From: Candidatus Dormiibacterota bacterium | GTDB taxonomy: Bacteria > Vulcanimicrobiota > Vulcanimicrobiia > Vulcanimicrobiales > Vulcanimicrobiaceae | Assembly (NCBI GenBank): GCA_035532035.1 | Contig: DATKRS010000011.1 | Coordinates: 108,259-172,258, forward strand | DNA length: 64,000 nucleotides | Direction: 5' to 3' | Shown here: piece after piece, positions 14,619 through 22,942 of the stretch | How positions within the stretch are numbered: position 1 is the first letter of the stretch | How the letters are laid out: every line of letters begins with the position of its first letter | The notes under the pieces: generated by a model | Databases searched by the model: none | Seen by the model: only the letters and a program-made list of their open reading frames with translations | What the model was told of the DNA's origin: nothing | Translations under genes and position numbers: made by a program

Positions 14619-16784
14619 TCACGAGCTCTGCGTGCGCTCGCGCTTGGTCACGCGATAGACGCGTCGCACGCCGTTCAAGCGCTCCAGCCGCGTGAGCAGC
14701 GTGTGGAGGTGGTCGAGATCGCGAATCTGCACCGTGAGGCTCGTCACCGCCAATCCATCGCGCCGCACGCGTGCGGTCACGGAGCTCACCTGCGTCTTGC
14801 GCTCGGCAAAGATCGCCATGATGTCTTGCAGCAGCTGCGGCCGGTCGGAGGCTTCGACCTCCACGTCCACCGCATGCGTGCTCTCCGTGCTGCCGCTCCA
14901 CTGCGCTTGCAGAATGCGATCCGGCGTCGCGTTCATGTACGCGACGTTCGGACAGTCGGCACGGTGGACGCTGACGCCTCGCCCGATCGTGACGTAACCG
15001 ATGATCGGGTCGCCGGGAACCGGCGAGCAGCACTTCGAGAGGCGCACCAGCACGTCGTCGATTCCAGCGATGCGCACGCCGCTGCCGCCGTGCGCGCTGC
15101 GCCGCGCCGGAGCGCGCCGCCCGATCTTCGTGAGATCGACGACGTTGTCTGCGCGAATCTCGTCGCGCAAGCGTTTGACCACCGTCTGCAGCGAGACGTC
15201 GCCGAAGCCGATGGCGGCAAAGAGATCCGCAGCGGAGCCGTAGTTCATGCGCTTGGCGATGCGCTCGGTCACCTCGCCGCGCACGGCATCGAGACGCACC
15301 TGATGACGAACGAGCTCGGCCTCGAGTGCTTCCTGCCCCGAGAGCACGTTTTCGGAGCGCTGCTCGCGACGGAACCACTGCTTGATCTTGTGCTTCGCAC
15401 TCGACGTCTTCACGATTGAGAGCCAGTCGAGCGACGGGCGGCCGCCGGCTTTGCTGACGAGAATTTCGCAGATGTCGCCGTTTTGCATTTGATAATCGAG
15501 TGGTACGATGCGGCCGTTGACCTTCGCGCCAACGCAATGATTGCCGACGTCGGTGTGAACGGCATAGGCGAAGTCGAGCGGCGATCCTGCCGCCGGCATG
15601 GGATAGACGTCGCCGCGCGGTGAGAACACGAAGACTTGCGAGTCGAAGAGGTCGAGGCGAAGGTTCTCCATGAACGTGCGCGAGTCGCGCATGTCCTTCT
15701 GCCACTCGAGCAGCGCGCGCAGCCACGACAGCTTGTTCTCGAACTGATCCTGCTTGCCGCCTTCTTTATAGCGCCAGTGGGCGGCGATTCCGTACTCGCT
15801 CGTCCGGTGCATCTCGCGGGTGCGAATCTGAATCTCGAGCGGGTCGCCCTGCGAGCCGACGACGGTCGTATGCAGCGACTGATACATATTGGGTTTGGGC
15901 ATCGCGATGTAATCTTTGAAGCGCCCGGGAAGCGGCGGCCACATCGCATGCACCGCGCCGAGCGCGGCGTAGCAGTCTTTGACGGATTCGACGATGATGC
16001 GGATCGCGGTCAAATCGTAGATCGACGAGAACTCGCGCCCGCGCTTGATCTTCGAGTAGATCGAGAAGAAATGCTTCGGACGTCCTTGGATCTCCGCCTC
16101 GATCTTCAGCGTTTTGAACTCCCGCTCGAGGCGGGCGATCGCCTCGGCAACGTCGGCTTCGCGTGAGTCGCGCGTCTTCGCGACGCGCTCCACGATGTCG
16201 CGATAGGCGTCGGGCTCGAGATACCGCAGGCAGAGATCTTCGATCTCCCACTTGATGCGCCAAATGCCCAAGCGGTGCGCGATCGGTGCGTAGATATCGA
16301 GCGTTTCCCGCGCGATTGCCTGCTGCTTGGACGCCGCTAGGCTCGCGAGCGTGCGCATGTTGTGCAGCCGGTCCGCAAGCTTGATGATGATGACGCGGAT
16401 GTCGCGCGCCATCGCCATGAACATCTTGCGAAGGTTCTCGACCTGCGCGTCCTCTTTCGACTGATAGGGAATGCGCGTCAGCTTGGTGACGCCCTCGACG
16501 AGCTGCGCGATCTCCTCACCGAACGCCGCGGCGACTTGCTCGCTCGTGACGCTCGTGTCTTCGACGACGTCGTGCAGGAGGGCGGCGGCAATCGTCTGGC
16601 GGTCCATCTCGAGGTCGGCGAGAATTACCGCGACCGCCAGCGGATGGGCGATGTACGACTCCCCGGAGGCGCGGTGTTGGCCCTCGTGGGCGAGATCCGC
16701 CGTTTCGTAGACGCGCCGGAGCCACGCCCCGTCGAGTGACGGGTCGTACGAGCTTACCTTCGCGATCAGTTCGTCAACGGTCAT
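14619..16784 (-). CDS. rel: Bifunctional (p)ppGpp synthetase/hydrolase, RelA/SpoT family
   Basis: A ~721-residue Rel enzyme making and degrading (p)ppGpp in the stringent response. HD hydrolase domain near the N-terminus (ALLHDVVEDT intact, so hydrolysis is likely). Synthetase domain next (FSSIYDLTAIRIIVESVKDC, KDYIAMPKPNMYQSLHTTV). TGS domain (VFVFSPRGDVYPMPAAGSPL) and C-terminal ACT domain (QVSSVTARVRRDGLAVTSL). ATG 16784 has CAGG upstream; an in-frame ATG at 16802, four bases after the previous stop, has none. It lies in an operon after apt, an arrangement often seen. Confidence 0.95.
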   Translation of the reverse strand: MTVDELIAKVSSYDPSLDGAWLRRVYETADLAHEGQHRASGESYIAHPLAVAVILADLEMDRQTIAAALLHDVVEDTSVTSEQVAAAFGEEIAQLVEGVTKLTRIPYQSKEDAQVENLRKMFMAMARDIRVIIIKLADRLHNMRTLASLAASKQQAIARETLDIYAPIAHRLGIWRIKWEIEDLCLRYLEPDAYRDIVERVAKTRDSREADVAEAIARLEREFKTLKIEAEIQGRPKHFFSIYSKIKRGREFSSIYDLTAIRIIVESVKDCYAALGAVHAMWPPLPGRFKDYIAMPKPNMYQSLHTTVVGSQGDPLEIQIRTREMHRTSEYGIAAHWRYKEGGKQDQFENKLSWLRALLEWQKDMRDSRTFMENLRLDLFDSQVFVFSPRGDVYPMPAAGSPLDFAYAVHTDVGNHCVGAKVNGRIVPLDYQMQNGDICEILVSKAGGRPSLDWLSIVKTSSAKHKIKQWFRREQRSENVLSGQEALEAELVRHQVRLDAVRGEVTERIAKRMNYGSAADLFAAIGFGDVSLQTVVKRLRDEIRADNVVDLTKIGRRAPARRSAHGGSGVRIAGIDDVLVRLSKCCSPVPGDPIIGYVTIGRGVSVHRADCPNVAYMNATPDRILQAQWSGSTESTHAVDVEVEASDRPQLLQDIMAIFAERKTQVSSVTARVRRDGLAVTSLTVQIRDLDHLHTLLTRLERLNGVRRVYRVTKRERTQSS

Positions 16785-16806
16785 GGGAGCCTGGGCCCCC
16801 ATTGTA

Positions 16807-17271
16807 TCACGGGGCCGGGGTCGGCGTGGCGAGCGTGTCGCGGAAGACGATCCCAGCGACCTTGCCGCTCGCGTCGAGCGCTAGTTGCTCGTAGATCGAG
16901 CCGTTCGAGCAGTTCATCTTATAGAGATAGACGCCGGCGCCCGGGGGGATGCCTGGAATCGGGACCGGTCCGAGGTACTGCAAGCCGAGCAGCGCTCCGA
17001 GCGCCCCGAGATCGGTCGATGTTTGCTGAACCTTCGCATCGTCGATCTGCGCGCTGAGCGAAGCCGTGTACTCGGTGCGGTCGATGCGTCCCGCCTGCCA
17101 CAAGACGAACTGTCGCCGCGCCATCTGCGTCACCACGGGGTTCGCTGGAGGAACCGGCGTCGGCGACGGCGTCGGCGGCGCGTGGCGACGCGCCTGGACC
17201 GGCGACGTCACGATCGCGAGCGCGGCGATCGCGCAGAGCAGCATCGCGGAGAGCGCAGCCCCGCGCTTCAG
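16807..17271 (-). CDS. Small exported protein between apt and rel; probable CTG start
   Basis: A protein with a signal peptide, a Pro/Thr-rich linker (PPTPSPTPVPPANP) and a small domain ending in TLATPTPAP. The only ATG (17244) gives a signal with no positive N-terminus. An in-frame CTG at 17271 would begin LKRGAALSAMLLCAIAALA, with the expected Lys-Arg, and overlaps the apt stop as CTGA, exactly like the ATGA/GTGA junctions nearby. I therefore favour CTG; with ATG the product is 145 residues. Function unknown. Confidence 0.6.
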   Translation of the reverse strand: MKRGAALSAMLLCAIAALAIVTSPVQARRHAPPTPSPTPVPPANPVVTQMARRQFVLWQAGRIDRTEYTASLSAQIDDAKVQQTSTDLGALGALLGLQYLGPVPIPGIPPGAGVYLYKMNCSNGSIYEQLALDASGKVAGIVFRDTLATPTPAP

Positions 17272-17780
17272 TATCGTATGAATGAGACCACCTCCGCGCC
17301 CGGGAGAGCGTCGCGGCCTTTGAGCGCGTCGAGCTCGATGAGAAACGCGAACGACTCGACCTTCGCACCGAGCCGCTCGAGCAGCCGCCGCGTCGCGGAA
17401 GCCGTTCCACCGGTTGCAAGCAGATCGTCGACGACGATGACGCGATCGCCGTTCTCGAGCGCGTCGGCGTGGATCTCGAGCGAGTTCGTTCCGTACTCGA
17501 GCGCGTACGACTCGGAGAGCTTGCTGAAGGGGAGTTTGCCGGGCTTACGCACGGGGATGAATCCGGCGCCGATTCCGTAGGCGAGAGGCGCGCCCAGCAT
17601 GTACCCACGGGCCTCGATGCCGACGACGTAGCCGATGCCGCGCCCTTTGAAGCGATCGACGAAGAGATCGATCGCGCTGCGGAAACCCTTCGCGTCCTTC
17701 AGCAGCGGCGTGATGTCGCGGAAGAGGATTCCGGGCAGCGGAAAATCGGGGATGGCTCGAATGAGGCTCTCAAGGCTCAC
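17268..17780 (-). CDS. apt: Adenine phosphoribosyltransferase
   Basis: A 170-residue enzyme converting adenine and PRPP to AMP (purine salvage). The family start ESLIRAIPDFPLPGILFRDI, the dimer-loop segment GIEARGYMLGAPLAYGIG and the PRPP loop RVIVVDDLLATGGTA are clear. The frame is open to 17837, but GTG 17780 matches where homologues begin. It is first in an operon with the small exported protein and rel. Confidence 0.93.
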   Translation of the reverse strand: MSLESLIRAIPDFPLPGILFRDITPLLKDAKGFRSAIDLFVDRFKGRGIGYVVGIEARGYMLGAPLAYGIGAGFIPVRKPGKLPFSKLSESYALEYGTNSLEIHADALENGDRVIVVDDLLATGGTASATRRLLERLGAKVESFAFLIELDALKGRDALPGAEVVSFIRY

Positions 17781-17872
17781 GAAGGACCGGGTATTCGAGA
17801 GGCCCGGCGTCGGGCCTCCGGCCCCCGCCGGCGGCACTGAAACCCTGGAGGCTCCACGGAGGTAGCCTAGAC

Positions 17873-18646
17873 ATGCGACGCTTCCTCGCCATCCTCGCTC
17901 TTACCGTCCTCGCTCTCCCCGGCTGCATCAGCGGGGACTTCGGCGGTGACGCCGTTCACTCGACCATGCACGAACGTTTCGCCCTCGCACCGCACGCGCA
18001 CGTGCGCGTCTCGAACGTCTCCGGGCCGATCGTCATCGTCCCCTGGAACCGCCACGAGATCGACATCGTCGCTCGCAAGCACGCGGGCAACGTGACCGCA
18101 CTACGGCGCACGACGATCAACGTCACTCGCGACACCATTCCAGCGACCGACGTCGAGATCTCGACGCATTACCAGCACGATGGCTTCTTCTTTTGGGGTG
18201 AATCCGGTGCGGGCGTAGACTACACCATCCACGTTCCACGCGATATCTCGCTGCAACTCGCCAACGTAAGCGGCGACGTCAGCGTGTCCGGCATGCAAGG
18301 TGCAGTGGAGATCAACGAAGTCTCCGGCGAGGTCACCGCGTCGGGCGTAGGCGGCGACCTGAGCGTAAATGCCGTAAGCGGCGACGTCAACGCCTCCATG
18401 CTCCACATGACCGGCAACGATCGCGCCGAGATCCAAACCGTGAGCGGCTCCGTCACGCTGGCGGTCCCGCCTTCGAGCAACGCGTCGGTCAGCGCACAGA
18501 GCATCTCCGGCGGATTCCACAGCGATTTCCCGATCCCGTCGCATAGGCAAACCGTCGGCGTCTCGGCCGACGGCCGCATCGGCAACGGATCCGCGACGAT
18601 CAGCCTCAAGACGATCAGCGGCGACATGCATTTGACAAGACGCTAG
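17873..18646 (+). CDS. DUF4097-type exported lipoprotein
   Basis: A 257-residue protein with lipobox ALPGC near residue 18, then a repetitive beta-helix-like domain typical of DUF4097 (putative adhesin). Short repeats recur: LANVSGDVSVSG, INEVSGEVTASG, VNAVSGDVNAS, IQTVSGSVTLA, LKTISGDMHL. ACGGAGG upstream supports ATG 17873. It is divergent from the apt operon. A hairpin follows the stop. Biological role unknown. Confidence 0.8.
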   Translation: MRRFLAILALTVLALPGCISGDFGGDAVHSTMHERFALAPHAHVRVSNVSGPIVIVPWNRHEIDIVARKHAGNVTALRRTTINVTRDTIPATDVEISTHYQHDGFFFWGESGAGVDYTIHVPRDISLQLANVSGDVSVSGMQGAVEINEVSGEVTASGVGGDLSVNAVSGDVNASMLHMTGNDRAEIQTVSGSVTLAVPPSSNASVSAQSISGGFHSDFPIPSHRQTVGVSADGRIGNGSATISLKTISGDMHLTRR

Positions 18647-18649
18647 GTC

Positions 18650-18669
18650 AGGGGAGAGTAGTCTCCCCT
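18650..18669. terminator. Hairpin after the DUF4097 gene
   Basis: AGGGGAGA (18650-18657), loop GTAG, TCTCCCCT (18662-18669): a perfect 8-bp stem three bases after the stop. Only two T follow, so it is a weak terminator or a 3'-stabilising hairpin. Confidence 0.5.
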
Positions 18670-18730
18670 TGTCACCGGAGGCGTTTGCCGCAATAAGGCC
18701 CCTTGAGTTCACTTCGAATCAGGAGGCCCT

Positions 18731-19936
18731 ATGCAAACAGCGCCACTCACCCCGCGGCGGACGCTCGAGTTCGGGATATACCGTGACGGCGACAACAACC
18801 TCGACGCGATTCAAGAGTCGGTCGTCGCTCAGGCGATCGACGTCTCGCGACGCGATCCGCGCATCGCGTTCGCCGTCGAAGACACGAGCGCCGTCGCCAC
18901 GGGTCGCCTCGCGACGCACGATTTCGATCTCGCGGGAGGCACGGTAACGCACGATCGCGTTCGCGACGCGAAGGAGATGAGCGATCCGAAAACGCTCGCC
19001 GCTTTCGTCGCCCGCACGCTCGACGAAGCCGAGGCGTGCGGGGCACAATCGACATGGATCGACCTCGTGGACCACGGCGGTGGAGACGGCGGCGGACTAC
19101 AGACGAGCGACGGGCGCATCATGCCGATGCCGAAGATCGCAAGCGCGATTGCGCAAGGCGTCGCGCTCCACGCGCGCGCGCACCCCGAAGATGCGGCGCG
19201 CCGCGTTGACGGCGTCGTTGCGAATCAATGCCTCATGGCGAGCTTGGGGTTCGAAAACGCGCTCTCGCGAGCCGGCGTGCATTACCTCGCGGCAAGCCCC
19301 GAGACGATGGTCGCGCCCGGCGTGCCTACGGGCGTTGCCGAAGCGATCGCATCTCACGCATCCGATCCGCAGGCGATGGCGCGCGCAATCGTCGCGCGCG
19401 TGATGCAGACGCAGTACGACGCCGGTCCGTTCGGCACGTTCGGACCCGCCGCCGCATTCGACGTGATCGATTGCGACGCTCGTGCGACGTACGCTGCAGG
19501 CGTCGCGATCAAGCGCCTGAACGATGCGCTCGTCGCGCGCGCGCACGATCCCGCAGCTCGCGCGGCGATGCGCGAAGACATCAGCAGCGTCGCCGGCATG
19601 ACCCGCATCCCCGGGCGCGAGGATCTTCCCTGGCGCGCCGATCGACCCGCACTCGCCGTGTACGATCGGCTCGCAGACGATGCGCGGCTCGACGCGAGCG
19701 TGCGCGCCGACGCAAAAACGGCAGCGTGCAACGTTCGCGATCTCGTGCTGGCGCACGGCGAGAGCCGGGCGTTCGCGCCCTTCGGCGGTACCGATTACCG
19801 CGACGCCGTTGGACCCACCGTGCATCTGCCGACGGCGCGACGCGAGATCGATCCGTGGGCACCGCGCATGAGCGAGACGAACAACGCGTTCTACCGGTCC
19901 GTCGACGGCCCCGCCCTTACGCACGCCCTCGCGTAG
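18731..19936 (+). CDS. Clostripain-like cysteine peptidase (family C11)
   Basis: A 401-residue peptidase of the clostripain/caspase-like fold. The start motif YRDGDNNLD, the catalytic His in DLVDHGGGDGGG (His115) and the catalytic Cys in VVANQCLMASLGFENAL (Cys167) are all present. A run before the His (TWIDLV) forms the core strand. No signal peptide or TM segment is seen, so it would be cytosolic unless exported another way; many C11 members are secreted. AGGAGG upstream supports ATG 18731. Target unknown. Confidence 0.85.
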   Translation: MQTAPLTPRRTLEFGIYRDGDNNLDAIQESVVAQAIDVSRRDPRIAFAVEDTSAVATGRLATHDFDLAGGTVTHDRVRDAKEMSDPKTLAAFVARTLDEAEACGAQSTWIDLVDHGGGDGGGLQTSDGRIMPMPKIASAIAQGVALHARAHPEDAARRVDGVVANQCLMASLGFENALSRAGVHYLAASPETMVAPGVPTGVAEAIASHASDPQAMARAIVARVMQTQYDAGPFGTFGPAAAFDVIDCDARATYAAGVAIKRLNDALVARAHDPAARAAMREDISSVAGMTRIPGREDLPWRADRPALAVYDRLADDARLDASVRADAKTAACNVRDLVLAHGESRAFAPFGGTDYRDAVGPTVHLPTARREIDPWAPRMSETNNAFYRSVDGPALTHALA

Positions 19937-20311
19937 CTAGAACGAGCGCAAGATCACGCGGTTGGCGATGAACGTTCCTTTGCTGTAGTAGCCGATCAAT
20001 GCGACGTGCTCGCCTGTCGCCGGCGTCTGCCCGGTCGGAAAGATCGCCGTGCCGTTCTTCAAGTCGACCATCTGCGTGCCGCCGTTCCGAAGGGCGACCG
20101 TCAAGCGATACGGCGTGAAGCCGGCGACCGTGCCGAGGATGACGTGCATGCGATCGTAGCGTCCGGCATTCCAGGCCGGCTGCCATGTCTTATACGTAGG
20201 CTCGCCGTTCGAGCCGTTCGCGTACTGCGCCATGGCCGGCAGGGCAAAGGCAACGTTCGCGAGGAGCGCGAGTGCCGCCGCGAGGGATAGGATACGAGCT
20301 GAGAGTCTCAT
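19937..20311 (-). CDS. Small exported beta-rich protein (DUF5666-like)
   Basis: A 124-residue protein with a clean signal peptide (MRLSARILSLAAALALLANV ... AMAQ). The mature domain, HVILGTVAGFTPYRLTVALR then FPTGQTPATGEHVALIGYYS, looks like the small OB-like DUF5666 fold. It converges with the C11 gene, with no bases between the stops. Function unknown. Confidence 0.65.
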   Translation of the reverse strand: MRLSARILSLAAALALLANVAFALPAMAQYANGSNGEPTYKTWQPAWNAGRYDRMHVILGTVAGFTPYRLTVALRNGGTQMVDLKNGTAIFPTGQTPATGEHVALIGYYSKGTFIANRVILRSF

Positions 20312-20384
20312 CCCCGCATTGTACCCATCCGTACGCCAGTATGCGACCGTGCGAACGGTCGGGAAAAATCTCGCTACTCGCCTG

Positions 20385-22904
20385 CTAGGGCGAGAGCGCC
20401 GGGGCCGGCGGCGGCGCGATCGTCGCGCGCGCCTGCAGCGCTTGGTGCGCGATGGCGGCGAGCGCTTGCAGGTGCGCTTGCGTCAGCTCGTTCAAATTAC
20501 GATGCTGGAGGCCGCTGCCCGCGTCTTGCTCCAAGTAGACGAGCTGAAGCCGCGCCAGCGCTTGCGCGTCCGACGGCGTTCCGGGCGCCGGCGACGTCCA
20601 CAGCGCCGCGAGGCGCTTTGCATAGCGGACCTGGAGGCCGCGCCGCACGACGCCGTCACGCACGACCGCTCCCGTCGCCAGATCGCCGAAGATGCTCGCG
20701 CGCGCCCAGTCGAAGAGATCGGCGAGGCTCATCGTGGAGCCCGCCCGATACTTCAGCGAGAGGTCGTCGATCCGCGCAAGCGTCAACGGCGCAAAGAGCT
20801 CGTTCAGCACGGCGTCCTGCGCGGCGGCGGCAATCTGCGAAACGGCCACGTCGTGTCGCGGCGCGGGCACGTATGCCCAGGTGGCGTTGGTGAACGAGCT
20901 GACCTCCGAATACGTGAGGCGGTCCAGCACGCTCGGGCTGAAGGCCCATGCCTGGTCCGAGAAGAGACCGCTGCCGAGCGCATGCCAGGCACGCTCCTCT
21001 TGCCAACGCGAGACCGCCGTCAGCGGCGGCGCGGAGTGCGGGTCGCCGGCGTGCGCGCGCGACAGGTATTCACCGCCGATCGTATGCACGGGAATCATCG
21101 CGCAGCGTAAGTACGTCGTCAGCGGTATCATGAACGCACGCAGCGCATCCGCATACGATTCGCCGCGCGCCGGGAATCGCCGATCGATGTCGTTCATGAT
21201 CCGGTGCATCATCGTCTCCTGAACGGAGCACCACTGCAGCGGGTGATCCGTCAGATCTTCCTGCTGCACGCGCGGATCGATTGCGTGGCCGTTCGCGAAC
21301 GCGACGTCCTCGTCGGAGGCGAAGCGATACGTCGGGTTGCTCCACATCGACGCCACGCGGCGCAGCGCCGGCAGTTCCTGCTCGGGCGTGGAGGCTGCGG
21401 GCACGTACTCGTAGCCGTACTGGATCGCGTGGTAGTCGTAGGGCCCGAGCACGGTCTGCGCGTACTGGCCCTGCGGCGTTCCGCGCGGCCACAGGTTGAC
21501 CGGCGCATACTCCATGACGGAGGTGGCAACGCCGTACCGCTGCGTGAAGGCCTGGCTCTGCAGATCGTGCGCCGTGTACGCCATCGAGCCGATGAAGTTA
21601 TGCTGCAAGCCCATGTCGTGCCCGGACTCGTGCAGCACGGTTGCGCGCAGCCACTGGAGCGTAAACTGCCGCTCGGCGGCCGCGTTGTCTGCCAGCCCGC
21701 GTGCGGGAGCGACGACGTAGCGATAGAGCCGGGCCGCCATGCCTTCGATCGCGTCGACGTTGATGCCGACGTTGAGCTCCTCGCCCGTCCTCGGATCGGT
21801 GACGATCAGCGCCTCCGCGCCGTATTCCGGCCGAGACGTATCGATCCAACGAACGATGTTGTGCCGGATGTCGTCGGGATCCCAGTTCGGATCGACCGGC
21901 TGCTGGTGCACTTGGATCGCGTTGAGGATTCCGACGCGCCGGAATGCGCCGTTCCAGGTGAGCAATGCGTCGCGCACGGTTGCGCGATACTGCGTCGGGA
22001 TGTCGTTGCTCAAATAGAAGACGATGGGGTTGGTCGCGTTCGACGGCGTTCCCGGATGCGCGGGAGCGAAGTTCCAGCGCGAGATGTAGTAGAGGTTGCG
22101 CGTCATGTGCGCGTCGCTCGCAAAATCGATCAGCGGCTGGACGAAGTAGCCGACGCGCGAGTCCGCGATTCGCGGTCTGTAGTTGTCGTGCGGAGCGGCG
22201 ATGATGTTGTACGACATCCGCACTTCGATGCTGCGCGCGTCGGGAGCGTTGTCGATCTTGTCCGGATCCAAGCTCGCCCACGTCTGGCTGACGCGCAGCA
22301 CGTCGTTCTGCGGAAATGCTTTGCTCCCGGTAAAGAGCGTGCGCGTCGGGTCGAGGTGGTATCCGTGCAGCGGGCTCGCGATCGCGGCATCGAACTGCGC
22401 TTGAAAGTCTCCGACGTCCGAGAGAAACGGGACGGCGGAGATCACGACGGTACCCGTTGCCGCGTCTTCGGCGACGATCGGCTCGACCGCGATTATGGAG
22501 CTCGGAAGCGACTCGCTGGTGCCGAGTGCCTGGGGGCTCGACGGGTCGACCCGCGCGTAGGTGTTCGGCCAGCGAAGAACGACGTCGTTGCCGACGCGAT
22601 CGAAGTGCAGAATGCGCGCCGGCGCGACGTACGGCTCGCCCGGCGCCGGCCCGAAGCCGCCGAGGCCGCTCGCAGGAACCGACGTCTCGATGAAGTCGGC
22701 TCCGAGCTGAGACTTCGAGAGCGCGAGATAGACGTTTCCTGCTTTCGTGACGATCGAGATGAGCCCGGACTGCACCGTCGCACCCGTGACGAACGCGTCG
22801 TACGCGGTGGGCGGGTGCGGCGTCGCCGTCGCTGCAAGAACCGGAGCGCCGAACGCTGCAAAAAACGCGCACGACAAAGCGAAGAGAAAACGCTGCTGCA
22901 TCAT
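20385..22904 (-). CDS. Exported zinc metalloprotease (DUF5117/DUF4953 family)
   Basis: An 839-residue protein with a signal peptide (MMQQRFLFALSCAFFAAFGA). An N-terminal DUF5117-like beta domain precedes the metallopeptidase core, which holds the zinc motif HESGHDMGLQHNF: His425, Glu426, His429 and third ligand His435. A Met-turn candidate, TSVMEYAPVN, follows. The C-terminal helical DUF4953 part runs to the end (ARIDDLSLKYRAG). It should act outside the inner membrane. A signature of this family in many diderm phyla; substrate unknown. Confidence 0.88.
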   Translation of the reverse strand: MMQQRFLFALSCAFFAAFGAPVLAATATPHPPTAYDAFVTGATVQSGLISIVTKAGNVYLALSKSQLGADFIETSVPASGLGGFGPAPGEPYVAPARILHFDRVGNDVVLRWPNTYARVDPSSPQALGTSESLPSSIIAVEPIVAEDAATGTVVISAVPFLSDVGDFQAQFDAAIASPLHGYHLDPTRTLFTGSKAFPQNDVLRVSQTWASLDPDKIDNAPDARSIEVRMSYNIIAAPHDNYRPRIADSRVGYFVQPLIDFASDAHMTRNLYYISRWNFAPAHPGTPSNATNPIVFYLSNDIPTQYRATVRDALLTWNGAFRRVGILNAIQVHQQPVDPNWDPDDIRHNIVRWIDTSRPEYGAEALIVTDPRTGEELNVGINVDAIEGMAARLYRYVVAPARGLADNAAAERQFTLQWLRATVLHESGHDMGLQHNFIGSMAYTAHDLQSQAFTQRYGVATSVMEYAPVNLWPRGTPQGQYAQTVLGPYDYHAIQYGYEYVPAASTPEQELPALRRVASMWSNPTYRFASDEDVAFANGHAIDPRVQQEDLTDHPLQWCSVQETMMHRIMNDIDRRFPARGESYADALRAFMIPLTTYLRCAMIPVHTIGGEYLSRAHAGDPHSAPPLTAVSRWQEERAWHALGSGLFSDQAWAFSPSVLDRLTYSEVSSFTNATWAYVPAPRHDVAVSQIAAAAQDAVLNELFAPLTLARIDDLSLKYRAGSTMSLADLFDWARASIFGDLATGAVVRDGVVRRGLQVRYAKRLAALWTSPAPGTPSDAQALARLQLVYLEQDAGSGLQHRNLNELTQAHLQALAAIAHQALQARATIAPPPAPALSP

Positions 22905-22942
22905 GCTGCGAAGGTACGTCCGGCCAGGAGCCAGTTCCTTCG

